Source: Luidia sarsii (taxonomy: Eukaryota; Echinodermata; Asteroidea; Paxillosida; Luidiidae). From it: DNA of 64,000 nucleotides. Position numbers and translations under genes: made by a program. The notes beneath the pieces were generated by a model that worked only from the letters and a program-made list of their open reading frames with translations, was not told the DNA's origin and ran no database searches. Of this stretch, positions 1 through 12,400 are shown one piece after another. The stretch's first letter is position 1, and each line of letters opens with the position of its first letter. The stretch lies in contig OX465103.1 of the NCBI GenBank assembly GCA_949987565.1, positions 27,236,335 to 27,300,334 on the forward strand. Reading direction: 5' to 3'.

Positions 1-31
1 GGCAAGGCAAGACAAGGGAAAACAACATTAC

Positions 32-3000
32 CAAGAAGAGACGGTACGGTCATCTCAGGCAACTGCTCAATGACCTCATGGCTGAGGGCCTCGAAGTAGA
101 TCGAAAGAAGCACGAGATTGTTTCTACAAGGAGGGAAGGGACGCAAAGGTAACTTAAATGATTATACAAAATCAATCATTCAAACAATTACAAGAAACAA
201 ACTGCCTGGGAAGTTTTGAACAAATTGCAAATGGTGAAGAAAGGTTCGCGCCGAGACTCATGGGGTTCCCGTGGTCAATTAAGGCCGGTGTCCCCCTGTC
301 CTGACCAATAGTGTGTTTGGCTTGATGCTGTGGGAATGGCGGTGGGGCGCACAATAAATCACACCGTCTTACTCAAACCCAATTCGAATAATTATGGAAG
401 AAGACCTCAGTCGAATAAAAAGAAAATGAGATGACTTGACATTCCTGGGTACCGGGGTCACCACGCTGGGTAAGTTATTGGTAATGACGTCACTGAAGCG
501 ACCAAGGAATGACCGGGACAGACGAGGGTGAAAACCTATACCTAATCGAACGATGCATCTTGGGTATATGACGGCATAAACGCACCCCTGCAGTCCCCCT
601 GTGTCTCGATACCGAACGTAAATGCCGAGGGCTTACTCGATGTACTCCGTGGTGAAGTTGTGGGTGGTGTTGCTGTAAATGGCCCGCATGAACTTGGCAC
701 GCAGCTTGACGTTGGTGGTGGTGAACGGGTAGGCCTCTAACTCACAGGGTGATGCGCACTCACATCCATCGTCCAGCTCACCCGTCGTGGCTTGTACTGC
801 ATTGATAACAGAAATGACGCGGGTTAGCCTAGACCTTGGTGTCTGCTTGCTTGCTGGGGCGATTGGGGTGCTTTGCTTTCTGACTGATTTTGTTTGCTTG
901 CTTCAGCATGCTTGCCCGTCTGCTTGCTTGTCTCTCACTGCCTTGCTTGATTGCTTGGCATGGCTGCTTTGTTTGTTTGTTTGACTGCATGCCAGCCTGA
1001 TTGTCTGTCTGCTTTCTTGCCTGAAAGCTTGCTCGTCTGCTTGCTTTTCTGTTTGCTTTTTTGCTTGCTTTTCTGCTTGCTTTTCTGCTTGCTTTTCTGC
1101 TTGCTTTTCTGCTCGCTTTTCTGCTTGCTTGTCTGCTCGCTATTCTGCTTGCTTTTCTGCTTGCTTTTCTGCTCGCTTTTCTGCTCGCTTTTCTGATTGC
1201 TATTCTGATTGCTTTTCTGCTTGCTTTTCTGCTTGCTTTTCTGCTTGCTTTTCTGCTTGCTTTTCTGCTCGCTTTTCTGCTCGCTTTTCTGATTGCTATT
1301 CTGATTGTTTTTCTGCTTGCTTTTCTGCTTGCTTTTCTGCTTGCTTTTCTGCTTGCTTTTCTGCTCGCTTTTCTGCTCGCTTTTCTGATTGCTATTCTGC
1401 TCGCTTTTCTGCTGTCTGCTTTCCCGCTTGGCAGCCTACACTATCGCCCGATGCTGACTGCCTTCCATTCGTATTTCCTTCGAGGAGTGACGAGGTGGGA
1501 CAAAGGCCGGCCTCTTACCTAGGACAACGTGGCCGCACTCGTGCGACTCGGCGGGGTTGCAGACCGGGGCGTCGCCGGGCTGCTCGACCAGGCGACACCC
1601 GCACTCCTCCACCACCAGTCTGGTCTCGCACTCGATACGGCAGGCCTGCAGTGAGTAGTGCTCGAAGTAGTCTAGCACCCCGGCCGCTTCCTCCTGACAC
1701 GTGGTGTACGGATGTGGCAGACTCGTTATCTGAACACACGTGTGGGTATAGGAGAACAAACCACTGTGAGCGTTCGACCGTTCGATCGGCTTCCTCGAGT
1801 ATAAATGATAGGATTATGACGATAGGAAGGCGTGACATTGGTTGACCCAGAGAACCTAATTGAAGGCACCAAATATATACGCTGAATACAAAGGTTTGGG
1901 GCTAAATCGTTTTATCATAGCAAACGATTGGCCTGTTTTTATCAGAAATGTTGGGCGTTTGTGTTTGATTTGGATTATCGCATTCCAACTACTAGGGCTT
2001 ATGTCGACGACTATTGTTACCAGTTGAAATCTTGATTAATAAGCTTAGCCATGTTTACTCAATGGAGCAATAGTCGAAAGGCCTACTCGTGAATGATGAC
2101 CGAATCGCTATTGGCAAAGACAAACCTACTTATGGCACACCAGGCAATGATCACCGTATACCGTTGTACCATGGAGGTAGGAGTAGGTCTTCATCTACTT
2201 CCATGGCTGTATCTAACTCGGTAAGATGGCTGCCTGTTCGATACAAATATACTGCAAGGACAGGAGTAAAATGATTCTACAAGAGCACCGTCCGTCTCTA
2301 TTCTAGTCAACGGATCTTACTGGATATTCAAAGGTAGCGTGGTGCGAATATGGGGCGAGTTATTAGCGAAAAAGCTATTGTTTTAGTCCCAGTCACAAAG
2401 ATGGTCCTAGTCACAAAGATGGTCCCAGTCACAAAGATGGTCCCAGTCACAAAGATGGTCCTAGTCACAAAGATGGTCCTAGTCACAAAGATGGTCCCAG
2501 TCACAAAGATGGTCCTAGTCACAAAGATGGTACCAGTCACAAAGATGGTCCCAGTCACAAAGATGGTCCTAGTCACAAAGATGGTCCTAGTCACAAAGAT
2601 GGTCCTAGTCACAAAGATGGTCCCAGTCACAAAGATGGTACCAGTCACAAAGATGGTCCCAGTCACAAAGATGGTACCAGTCACAAAGATGGTCCTAGTC
2701 ACAAAGATGGTCCCAGTCACAAAGATGGTCCTAGTCACAAAGATGGTCCCAGTCACAAAAATGGTCCTAGTCACAAAGATGGTCCCAGTCACAAAGATGG
2801 TACCAGTCACAAAGATGGTCCTAGTCACAAAGATGGTCCTAGTCACAAAGATGGTCCTAGTCACAAAGATGGTCCTAGTCACAAAGATGGTCCTAGTCAC
2901 AAAGATGGTCCCAGTCACAAAGATGGTACCAGTCACAAAGATGGTCCTAGTCACAAAGATGGTCCTAGTCACAAAGATGGTACCAGTCACAAAGATGGTC

Positions 3001-6000
3001 CTAGTCACAAAGATGGTCCTAGTCACAAAGATGGTCCCAGTCACAAAGATGGTACCAGTCACAAAGATGGTCCTAGTCACAAAGATGGTCCCAGTCACAA
3101 AGTTGGTCCTAGTCACAAAGATGGTCCTAGTCACAAAGATGGTCCCAGTCACAAAGATGGTCCCAGTCACAAAGATGGTCCTAGTCACAAAGATGGTCCT
3201 AGTCACAAAGATGGTCCTAGGCACAAAGATGGTCCTAGTCACAAAGATGGTCCTAGTCACAAAGACGGTCCTAGTCACAAAGATGGTCCTAGTCACAAAG
3301 ATGGTCCCAGTCACAAAAATGGTCCTAGTCACAAAGATGGTCCCAGTCACAAAGATGGTCCCAGTCACAAATATGGTCCCAGTCACAAAGATGGTCCTAG
3401 TCACAAAGATGGTCCTAGTCACAAAGATGGTCCTAGTCACAAAGATGGTCCTAGTCACAAAGATGGTCCCAGTCACAAAGATGGTCCTACTCACAAAGAT
3501 GGTCCTAGTCACAAAGATGGTCCTAGTCACAAACATGGTCCCAGTCACAAAGATGATTCCAGTCACAAAGATGGTCCCAGTCACAAAGATGGTCCTACTC
3601 ACAAAGATGGTCCTAGTCACAAAGATGGTCCCAGTCACAAAGATGGTCCCAGTCACAAAGATGGTCCCAGTCACAAAGATGGTCCCAGTCACAAAGATGG
3701 TCCCAGTCACAAAAATGGTCCTAGTCACAAAGATGGTCCCAGTCACAAAGATGGTCCCAGTCACAAAGATGGTCCCAGTCACAAAGATGGTCCCAGTCAC
3801 AAAGATGGTCCCAGTCACAAAGATGGTCCTAGTCACAAAGATGGTCCCAGTCACAAAGATGGTCCTAGTCACAAAGATGGTCCCAGTCACAAAGATGGTC
3901 CTAGTCACAAAGATGGTCCCAGTCACAAAGATGGTCCTAGTCACAAAGATGGTCCTAGTCACAAAGATGGTCCCAGTCACAAAGATGGTCCCAGTCACAA
4001 AGATGGTCGTAGTCACAAAGATGGTCCCAGTCACAAAGATGTTCCTAGTCACAAAGTTGGTCCCAGTCACAAAGATGGTCCCAGTCACAAAGATGGTCCT
4101 AGTCACAAAGACGGTCCTAGTCACAAAGATGGTCCTAGTCACAAAGACGGTCCCAGTCACAAAGATGGTCCCAGTCACAAAGATGGTCGTAGTCACAAAG
4201 ATGGTCCTAGTCACAAAGATGGTCCCAGTCACAAAGATGGTCGTAGTCACAAAGACGGTCCTAGTCACAAAGATGGTCCTAGTCACAAAGACGGTCCCAG
4301 TCACAAAGATGGTCCTAGTCACAAAGATGGTCCTAGTCACAAAGACGGTCCTAGTCACAAAGATGGTCCTAGTCACAAAGACGGTCCTAGTCACAAAGAT
4401 GGTCCCAGTCACAAAGATGGTCCCAGTCACAAAGATGGTCCTAGTCACAAAGACGGTCCTAGTCACAAAGATGGTCCTAGTCACAAAGACGGTCCCAGTC
4501 ACAAACTAAGATGGTCCTAGTCACAAAGATGGTCCTAGTCACAAAGATGGTCCTAGTCACAAAGATGGTCCTAGTCACAAAGACGGTCCTAGTCACAAAG
4601 ATGGTCCCAGTCACAAAGACGGTCCTAGTCACAAAGATGGTCCCAGTCACAAAGATGGTCCTAGTCACAAAGACGGTCCCAGTCACAAAGATGATCCCAG
4701 TCACAAGATGGTCCTAGTCACAAAGATGGTCCTAGTCACAAAGATGGTCCTAGTCACAAAGATGGTCCCAGTCACAAAGATGATTCCAGTCACAAAGATG
4801 GTCCCAGTCACAAAGATGGTCCCAGTCACAAAGATGGTCCTAGTCACAAAGATGGTCCCAGTCACAAAGATGGTCCCAGTCACAAAGATGGTCCCAGTCA
4901 CAAAGACGGTCCCAGTCACAAAGATGATCCCAGTCACAAGATGGTCCTAGTCACAAAGATGGTCCTAGTCACAAAGATGGTCCTAGTCACAAAGATGGTC
5001 CCAGTCACAAAGATGATTCCAGTCACAAAGATGGTCCCAGTCACAAAGATGATTCCAGTCACAAAGATGGTCCTAGATACAAAGATGGTCCCAGTCACAA
5101 AGATGATTCCAGTCACAAAGATGGTCCCAGTCACAAAGATGGTCCCAGTCACAAAGATGGTCCCAGTCACAAAGATGGTCCCAGTCACAAAGATGGTCCT
5201 AGTCACAAAGATGGTCCCAGTCACAAAGATGGTCCCAGTCACAAAGATGATTCCAGTCACAAAGATGGTCCCAGTCACAAAGATGGTCCTAGTCACAAAG
5301 ATGGTCCCAGTCACAAAGATGGTCCCAGTCACAAAGATGGTCCTAGTCACAAAGTTGGTCCCAGTCACAAAGATGGTCCCAGTCACAAAGATGGTCCTAG
5401 TCACAAAGATGGTCCCAGTCACAAAGATGGTCCTAGTCACAAAGATGGTCCCAGTCACAAAGATGGTCCTAGTCACAAAGATGGTCCTAGTCACAAAGTT
5501 GGTCCTAGTCACAAAGATGGTCCTAGTCACAAAGATGGTTCCAGTCACAAAGATGGTCCTAGTCACAAAGATGGTCCCAGTCACAAAGATGGTCCCAGTC
5601 ACAAAGATGGTCCTAGTCACAAAGATGGTCCTAGTCACAAAGATGGTCCTAGTCACAAAGATGGTCCCAGTCACAAAGATGGTCCCAGTCACAAAGATGA
5701 TTCCAGTCACAAAGATGGTCCCAGTCACAAAGATGGTCCCAGTCACAAAGATGGTCCTAGTCACAAAGATGGTCCTAGTCACAAAGATGGTCCTAGGCAC
5801 AAAGATGGTCCTAGTCACAAAGTTGGTCCCAGTCACAAAGATGGTCCCAGTCACAAAGATGGTCCTAGTCACAAAGATGGTCCCAGTCACAAAGATGGTC
5901 CTAGTCACAAAGATGGTCCCAGTCACAAAGATGGTCCCAGTCACAAAGATGGTCCTAGTCACAAAGATGGTCCTAGTCACAAAGTTGGTCCTAGTCACAA

Positions 6001-9000
6001 AGATGGTCCTAGTCACAAAGATGGTCCCAGTCACAAAGATGGTCCCAGTCACAAAGATGATTCCAGTCACAAAGATGGTCCCAGTCACAAAGATGGTCCC
6101 AGTCACAAAGATGGTCCCAGTCACAAAGATGGTCCCAGTCACAAAGATGGTCCCAGTCACAAAGATGATTCCAGTCACAAAGATGGTCCCAGTCACAAAG
6201 ATGATTCCAGTCACAAAGATGGTCCTAGTCACAAAGATGGTCCCAGTCACAAAGATGGTCCCAGTCACAAAGATGGTCCCAGTCACAAAGATGGTCCTAG
6301 TCACAAAGATGGTCCTAGTCACAAAGTTGGTCCTAGTCACAAAGATGGTCCTAGTCACAAAGATGGTCCCAGTCACAAAGATGGTCCTAGTCACAAAGAT
6401 GGTCCCAGTCACAAAGATGGTCCCAGTCACAAAGATGGTCCTAGTCACAAAGATGGTCCTAGTCACAAAGATGGTCCTAGTCACAAAGATGGTCCCAGTC
6501 ACAAAGATGGTCCCAGTCACAAAGATGATTCCAGTCACAAAGATGGTCCCAGTCACAAAGATGGTCCCAGTCACAAAGATGGTCCTAGTCACAAAGTTGG
6601 TCCCAGTCACAAAGATGGTCCCAGTCACAAAGATGGTCCTAGTCACAAAGATGGTCCCAGTCACAAAGATGGTCCTAGTCACAAAGATGGTCCCAGTCAC
6701 AAAGATGGTCCCAGTCACAAAGATGGTCCCAGTCACAAAGACGGTCCTAGTCACAAAGATGGTCCTAGTCACAAAGATGATTCCAGTCACAAAGATGGTC
6801 CCAGTCACAAAGATGGTCCTAGTCACAAAGATGGTCCCAGTCACAAAGATGGTCCTAGTCACAAAGATGGTCCTAGTCACAAAGATGGTCCTAGTCACAA
6901 AGATGGTCCTAGTCACAAAGATGGTCCTAGTCACAAAGATGGTCCTAGTCACAAAGATGGTCCCAGTCACAAAGATGGTCCCAGTCACAAAGATGGTCCC
7001 AGTCACAAAGATGTTGTCAGGAAAGTGTTGCCAGGAAAGGGAACAACTTCAGCGTTTCCTTTCATAGTCTATCCTGTGCATAAGCTCGGTTGCCTTTTTT
7101 ATGTCTGACTGGTCCTTGTGCAGCTTAACCCCCCCCCCCTTTAACCCCACTTTGGTCATTGATTGAAAGAACATCCACACGGTACGGGACGGCATTTTGA
7201 GACACAAAGCAGCATACTCGGTCTTTCATTTCGCCCTTTCCCCTCCAGCCCAGTGGCCTGCTGCGTTTGTGCGGGTAGAGATGGATAAACCATAAGCATT
7301 ATTGACGAACCGTGAATTTCAGGATATATTAATTTTGACGACTTCGCGACCAGTCGTGAAAATTTATGCGAGTTCGCGGGCCACTCGAAAGTGAAGGGCA
7401 TGGTTTTGTAGGCCTAGTGTAAAATGGGCATTTTGTTCACAACACATTCCGGTGGATTGTTTACCATGTCCCTAGGGCCAGTCATGCAAGTAATTTATTA
7501 CACCAATGTGGAAATAGTTGCCATCCAACAAGCACAAGAGTGCATCAGATCTAGACCTATGTGAGAAATGGGATAACGCCGTGTAGAGCAACTTCAAATC
7601 GACTCGAACCCGAGACTATAGGACTATACCATCTTCAAGCCAGAAGTACATCAGCTCAAGTCCAGTCAAATCCTCTCTACGTTCTTAGTATTAAATTGTT
7701 TCTGTCTATAGTTCGTTCACCCTTTTCACTCAGCTCTGTACTTAACCAGGATTCGTCTCAATCCCGTTAAACCCGAGATTAAATGTTACGTCATATAACC
7801 CTCAGGTCCTCAGCTGGCCTCATATCGGGAGTTGTTTTGTCTGCCAGCCGAGAGTGGCGACAAATTCTACAAGGTCATGTGAACAACCGCATCGGTCTAA
7901 ACCCTGACGTTCGTGAGAACTAACCTGCTCGTGACGGACGGCCACTGATGTGTGGTGACCTGGTCCCGCCCCGTGACCCAGCTCCTTGACATAGGGCGGC
8001 TCGTTGGGATGATGCAGCATCCATTTGATGCCAGCATCCTCGGCTGCTCCGTCCAAGTCGTTAGAGGGCGTGTACTCGTCCTCCTCGATATTCACTGTCA
8101 GCTTGAGGCCGTTGGCTGGGGTCCAAGAAAGCGACAAGAATGAGGGAACGACCGTCGATGCTCGTTTGAAGATCTCAAGGAATAGATGACAAATCCATTT
8201 GTAACTGAAGCCCGCCGCATAGTACGAGAGCAAAACGTCTCTCGTGACTGTTAGCTCAGCATGTAGCTCACAGTGTGTGCTGAAATTCTGTTGAGATTTC
8301 TGCCTCAAGGCCGTGAGACCAATACGTACCTATATGAATAGTGCGTGCGCTTTCATTGGCCAGTTGAACTTGCTATGTTTTTTTGCTCAGCACGTAGCTC
8401 ATCAAGTCACCGCACACGATGAGTTTTCATCCACGAAAGACGAAAACAAATTAAACAGGATAGATATTGGTCTCGCGGCCTCTTGAGGCAGAAATCTCAC
8501 TAAAAGTTCCGAGCACACGGTGAGCTACGTGCTGAGCTATAAGCTGAGATAATTTGTGCTCAGCAGGTAGCTCTCGTGTGCGGCGGCATTTAGGGAGACC
8601 GTTCACGATGGTTGACCCTAAAGTCGGCCAAGTAAAATGCCGTGCGTCAACGGTGTTCATGGCTCCTTAGCATAAATTAACTTCGTGACCCATTGACCTC
8701 CCGCAGTCGGGAGACTAACTCATGAATATTCAGTTGTGACGTACGGCATTCTACTTGGTCGCCTTTATGGTTTACCGTTCACGTCTCGCTGGTTCCCGTG
8801 CTTAATTGGCTCCCGTCATTGGCACCATTGTGCATACGCAGAAGAGAGCTTCTTCTACGGAATCCCAAAAGAGCCATAACGACGAACTCTATTAACATCA
8901 GAGTGCATGAGAGTAAGGCCGTGTCCGAAACGGCCTTCCAGAGCTACGGCTAGGGCTATTGTCTTCACGTCTCCGTGTATTTCCAATAGGGCGAAGACCT

Positions 9001-11786
9001 AGACCTAGCTCTAGACGCCCGTTTCGGACACGGCCTTAGTAGGCACCAAGTCTTGCACTAAACAATGAACCAGATGATAGGATGTATGAAATGTGGGTCC
9101 GGGCATGTACATGTACTTACCGGCTCCGGCAGCGATGGTCGAGTGGCGTTCATCAGGGAGATTCACGTGGTTGAAGGTGTAACAGTTGCCGAGATGGGAG
9201 AAGACGTGGTGAAAATCGGCCGACGAACAGGCCTGGCCCCGCCATTCACACTGCATGCAGGGTGGGCGATAAGAGATCACTGTTAGATACTGGCAAATAC
9301 ACTAGGCAGAAAAGGAAGTTAACAAAATAATGTGACCCGGCACAGCATAATGAGGAATAACCCCCACTTTTGAGATTTTGAGATTTTCTAATGATATGAA
9401 AGAGTATACCATTAGCTTTCAAATGATATCAAAATTATTTCCGTGTGAACTTTGTTGTAAATAGTACAAGGGGACTTAGTTCGTTCATTTGGTACCAGAC
9501 ACAATATAGCAGCACCATTCTAACTCCTCGAAAGCGTCCATTCAAAAAGGCAGGAACTTTACATTTACACAATCATTCAACATTTAGAGACGGATTTCGG
9601 AAAAATTCTTTGGACATAATATCCTCCAATACATTAACTTTCCGAAAAAGAAAAAAAAAATTAATCGAATTGAGAAGATACTTTGACTTCAGGCGTTGTT
9701 TACTCGGAAAGTGTTTTGGTGGGATATTCCTCATGTCGCTGTTCCGGGTCACAAATTGAGAAATCCGCCAAAGAGACAAAGTGCTTCCATAAGCTTCAGG
9801 AACGTGGTTCGTGACGCACTTAAGGCCGAATCTCAGGCCATGTCCAAAACGGGCTTCCAGAGCTACGGCTAGGGCTATTGTCTACGCATCTCCGTGTATT
9901 TCCAATACGGGGAAGACCTAGACCTAGCTCTAGACGCCCGTTTCGGACACGGTCTCACCTCCACTATCATCTCGTCCAGCTGGTGCCCCGTCCGGTTGGT
10001 AAACTCCGTCATGTCGTAGTTCTCGTCCACATCTTCGGTGGACCAGTCCACGGCCGCTACCTTCTGCTGAAACTCCTCCGTGTACAAACTGGGATTGATC
10101 AGGTTGTGGTCCTCGTCAATAATACCTATATCAATGAACAGGATTGGGAAAATATAACGATAGCCGTATTAGTGAAACTGAAGAATGATGTAATGGTAGC
10201 AGAAACCTGTTGGAAAGAGTGCATACAAGTTTCGTGGCAATAACTATTTTCATCAGATGCAACTTTTTCATCACACACAATTTCTCGCATGATTACATCT
10301 GATGAAGTAGCTATTGTTACGAGAGCTTGTGCACTCATTCAAAAGTGTTTTGAGTCGTTATTAGGTCACGCATTAGCCCATAATAAAGGTCTAGGAATAG
10401 CAAATAACAATCTATTTTTACAATAAAACAAAGGAACGGGAATCTGGCTTGGAAGTTTTTAAACAATTGGCAAAATAGCAGAGAACACGTGACTGGAACG
10501 GCTTAATCTCGAGACCTCTGGCATAACGTACACCAGCTCAGTCTCCTTAACTTCCTACGCTATAGTGCCCTTAGGTAGTGGCCTATCTTTGCTGGCATAC
10601 AACTTACAAGCTAGACACGCAGTAAACAGTGGTGTTACAAAGCTTGTAGGTAAAAACAATCAGGGCCCAATTTCATGAGCCGCTTAAGCGTGAAAATCTG
10701 CTAAGCAGAAAAAGTCTTCCTTGTGTAAGCAGGATTACAAATTACCCTGCGGTTTGATGTTCATTGCTTCTGATTTATATTCCACTCTTCTTTGCTTAGC
10801 ATGAAACAATAATGAAGTTTGGGTTGGCAAGGAGATTCTGTGGCTCACGACTTTTTGTGCTTAAGCCTGTTTTGGCGCTTAAGCGGCTCTATGAAATTGG
10901 CCCCTGGTGTTATCAGGTGTTATGGTTAGTCGGTTACCATAGCAAAGTCAATCGCCTCACAGTATAATTATATGCAAAACCAAGATGTTGTCCAGTATGA
11001 AGTGATTACCCCATTGTAATTTAAAGGGTCAATGTATATAATTATCAAGTTGCCCATTAACATCGACAATAAAGGCAAAAGATTGGCAACAACAACGAAA
11101 ACAATGTTGGCAATGACAGAGACAGAAATACCGACAGTGACAACGACGGCCATAACGTCAACAATGAGAACGGTGTCAATATCGACAACGACGATGGCAT
11201 TGGCGACGACAGTAACAACGACAATGACATCACAGATAACTTCAACAGCGACGACAGTGACAATGACAACGACGACAGTGACCATGACAACGACGACAGT
11301 GACAATGACAACGACGACAGTGGCAATGACAACGACGACAGGCGGCGGGAGATAGCGGCCAAAAACACAAAGAACGGCGACAACAACGACTGGCAGGGAC
11401 CAACAACGACAGGCAATCACAATCAACGACGACAATCATAGCCAGCGCCAGCATTGCAACCGCTCACCCAAGTGCGTGCCGACGTTCTTCAGGTCGGTGG
11501 CAGTCAGCGCCGACTCGCGGTACTTGTTGAAGTTGCAGACGGTGACGGCGGGGAAGTCGAGCACGGTGGCGTAGGTCACGTCCACCGTGGTGACGTGGTT
11601 GTACTGGGCGAAGCTGATGAGCGTCAGCACGGCCTGGTGGAGGAAGATGACGAGGGCGGCGAGCGTGAAGACCGCCCAGATCAGGCGGCGGAGAAGGCCG
11701 CCGTCCCCGGCGATGTGTTTCAGGCCGTGGAGGTCGCACACCTCGGTGCACCACTTGCGGAGGTAGCAGCGCTTGTAGCAGCCCAT
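32..11786 (-). CDS. DEG/ENaC (ASIC-like) sodium channel, copy A, 7 of 8 exons in window
   Basis: Subunit of a trimeric, probably sodium-selective, ligand- or proton-gated plasma membrane channel. Exons, in transcript order on the minus strand: 11786-11468, 10125-9959, 9250-9121, 8115-7925, 1729-1519, 796-637, 123-32; every junction has GT-AG and keeps frame. Exon 1 starts MGCYKRCYL and carries the gating His-Gly motif (DLHGLKHI), transmembrane segment 1 (about residues 34-60) and the post-TM1 signature FPAVTVCNFNKYRES. Exon 5 encodes the cysteine-rich extracellular part (YSLQACRIECETR, CGCRL). Exon 7 (LLSIYFEAL, VPSLLG) leads into TM2, whose exon lies left of position 1. It is a tandem paralogue of copy B, with the same exon lengths. 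Family membership is firm; the ligand and exact subfamily are unknown. The start was chosen because copy B has the same MGCYKRC start. Confidence 0.9.
840..1416. repeat. 12-bp CT-rich minisatellite (TGCTTGCTTTTC)n
   Basis: From about 1036 the sequence is a regular 12-bp array with TGCTTGCTTTTC, TGCTCGCTTTTC and TGATTGCTATTC variants; 840-1035 is a looser CTTG-rich lead-in. It lies in intron 5 of channel copy A. Both frames read LLAF- or CFSA-type low-complexity peptides, which I treat as non-coding. Confidence 0.9.
1519..1729 (-). CDS. Copy A exon 5: cysteine-rich extracellular domain
   Basis: 211-bp exon beginning ITSLPHPYTTC after acceptor TTCAG and ending in phase 1 at GTAAGA. It contains eight cysteines in the spacing typical of DEG/ENaC channels. 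Nucleotides about 1534-1692 match copy B exon 5 (19461-19671) with only about three differences, far closer than the ends of the same exon. Confidence 0.9.
2384..7013. repeat. 18-bp satellite, about 257 copies, 4.6 kb
   Basis: Unit GTCCTAGTCACAAAGATG, with recurring variants CCCAG, GATGATTCCAG, GTTGGT, GACGGT and GATGGTACC. The array is continuous except for small indels near 4505 (+4 bp), 4708 and 4938 (-1 bp each). Because 18 is divisible by 3, several frames on both strands stay open for over 2 kb (VTKMVL on plus, FVTRTI on minus). It sits inside intron 4 of channel copy A. Rare variants recur about every 468 bp (26 units), showing a higher-order repeat in the 5000-6800 part. Confidence 0.97.
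8917..9033. mobile_element. 117-bp TIR element, copy 1 (GGCCGTGTCCGAAACGG ends)
   Basis: Ends are inverted repeats (GGCCGTGTCCGAAACGG and CCGTTTCGGACACGG) and the interior is shared with the element at 9836-9952 (GAGCTACGGCTAGGGCTATT, CTCCGTGTATTTCCAATA). No coding capacity, so a MITE-like element. It lies in intron 3 of channel copy A. Confidence 0.8.
9332..9752. mobile_element. Foldback/TIR element, GTGACCCGGCACAGC family, copy 1
   Basis: Starts GTGACCCGGCACAGC and ends with an imperfect inverse, GTTCCGGGTCAC; the next ~20 bp (TAATGAGGAATA / TATTCCTCAT) are also inverted. A shorter copy with the same ends and interior is at 25221-25464. Non-coding; in intron 2 of channel copy A. Confidence 0.75.
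9836..9952. mobile_element. 117-bp TIR element, copy 2, inserted in a splice donor
   Basis: Same family as 8917-9033. It is flanked by the direct repeat TCTCA (9831-9835 and 9953-9957). Copy B has the empty site, with one TCTCA at about 22378-22382. On the coding strand the duplication is TGAGA, the core of the exon 2 donor, so the donor GTGAGA remains intact. Confidence 0.85.
10661..10905. mobile_element. Foldback element, GCCGCTTAAGC family, copy 1
   Basis: Left end GGGCCCAATTTCATGAGCC is the inverse of right end GGCTCTATGAAATTGGCCCC; both are followed by a CTTAAGC motif. A diverged relative occupies about 61640-61900. Non-coding; in intron 1 of channel copy A. Confidence 0.75.
11095..11345. 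repeat. Imperfect 21-bp repeat (ACAACGACGACAGTGACAATG)n
   Basis: Regular 21-bp copies at about 11240-11345, with a more degenerate ACAATG/ACGACG-rich zone before it. It lies about 120 bp from the exon 1 donor of channel copy A. Confidence 0.85.
11468..11786 (-). CDS. Copy A exon 1: N-terminus, His-Gly motif, TM1
   Basis: 319-bp coding exon ending in phase 1 at the donor GTGAGC. It encodes the cytosolic N-terminus, the DLHG gating motif, one hydrophobic helix and the FPAVTVCNFNKYRES signature. It matches copy B exon 1 (26580-26898) in length and in the first and last dozen residues, but TM1 and the following loop have diverged (for example VTTVDVTYATV versus VTRLDVEHRSV). Confidence 0.92.
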
Positions 11787-12284
11787 TGGTGGACGAGGGA
11801 GAAGGCAGGAAGGAGGAAGGAAGCCTACCCGTGTCCGGATTCAGACTTATACCTATCTAATAAGCACACCAATGCCGTCACTCCGATCCTTCTCTGTCGT
11901 CGACTCTGGGTGGTCACCATCCATAAAACATTACACGTTTCGGGGTGGTAGTCCGTTTAGTGTACAAGTATATACAGGTACATTCAATTCACTCCGTTAT
12001 ATTCACGAGGTATTACTGTTGGCCGGGCAGCGCTATTGATGAACGAGGCCAGTCGATAAGGCCCAATGTTGCCGATCGATGAGCGGCTTAATTATTCAGG
12101 CAAAAGGTCGGCGGACAGTCGACGGTTCGATAGCGAGAAATGGAGAGGCTTTATCAGCGGGGAAGGGGAGGGAGGGGGAGGGGGAAGGGGGGAAGGGGGC
12201 TGCCAATAGCTTAGACCACTTAGACAGCCCTGCAACACCGCAGTCTTATGTAACAAGTTCGCCTGAGCGCATGAATACAATGCA

Positions 12285-12400
12285 ACAACAACAAACACAA
12301 GAGCAGGATAGCTCAGATCTCCATGCTCAGATGGTGAGAGCTGCACGAAAGCGCTGGTGTAAATATAATTTCCAAAACCAGAGGTCTCGGGTTCAAGGCA
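12285..12400 (+). repeat. tRNA-derived SINE fragment
   Basis: GATAGCTCAGA, AGATGGTGAGAGC and GGTCTCGGGTTCAAGGC resemble the A and B boxes of a tRNA head; folding is degraded. Related to 45941-46010. Confidence 0.55.

Noticed and set aside
951..1845. LLAFLLAF and CFSACFSA frames, including one running into the exon 5 region
   Set aside because: 12-bp CT-rich repeat; the real exon here is on the opposite strand.
2384..7013. CRISPR array
   Set aside because: Units are contiguous with no unique spacers, and the DNA is from a eukaryote.
2350..7067. Very long open frames (690-724 codons) on both strands, VTKMVL and FVTRTI repeats
   Set aside because: They result from an 18-bp unit without stop codons; they break exactly at repeat indels, lie inside an intron, and several frames are open at once.
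11464..11754. Second minus-strand frame across copy A exon 1 (HRRGRRPSPP...)
   Set aside because: Frame shadow of the GC-rich channel exon.
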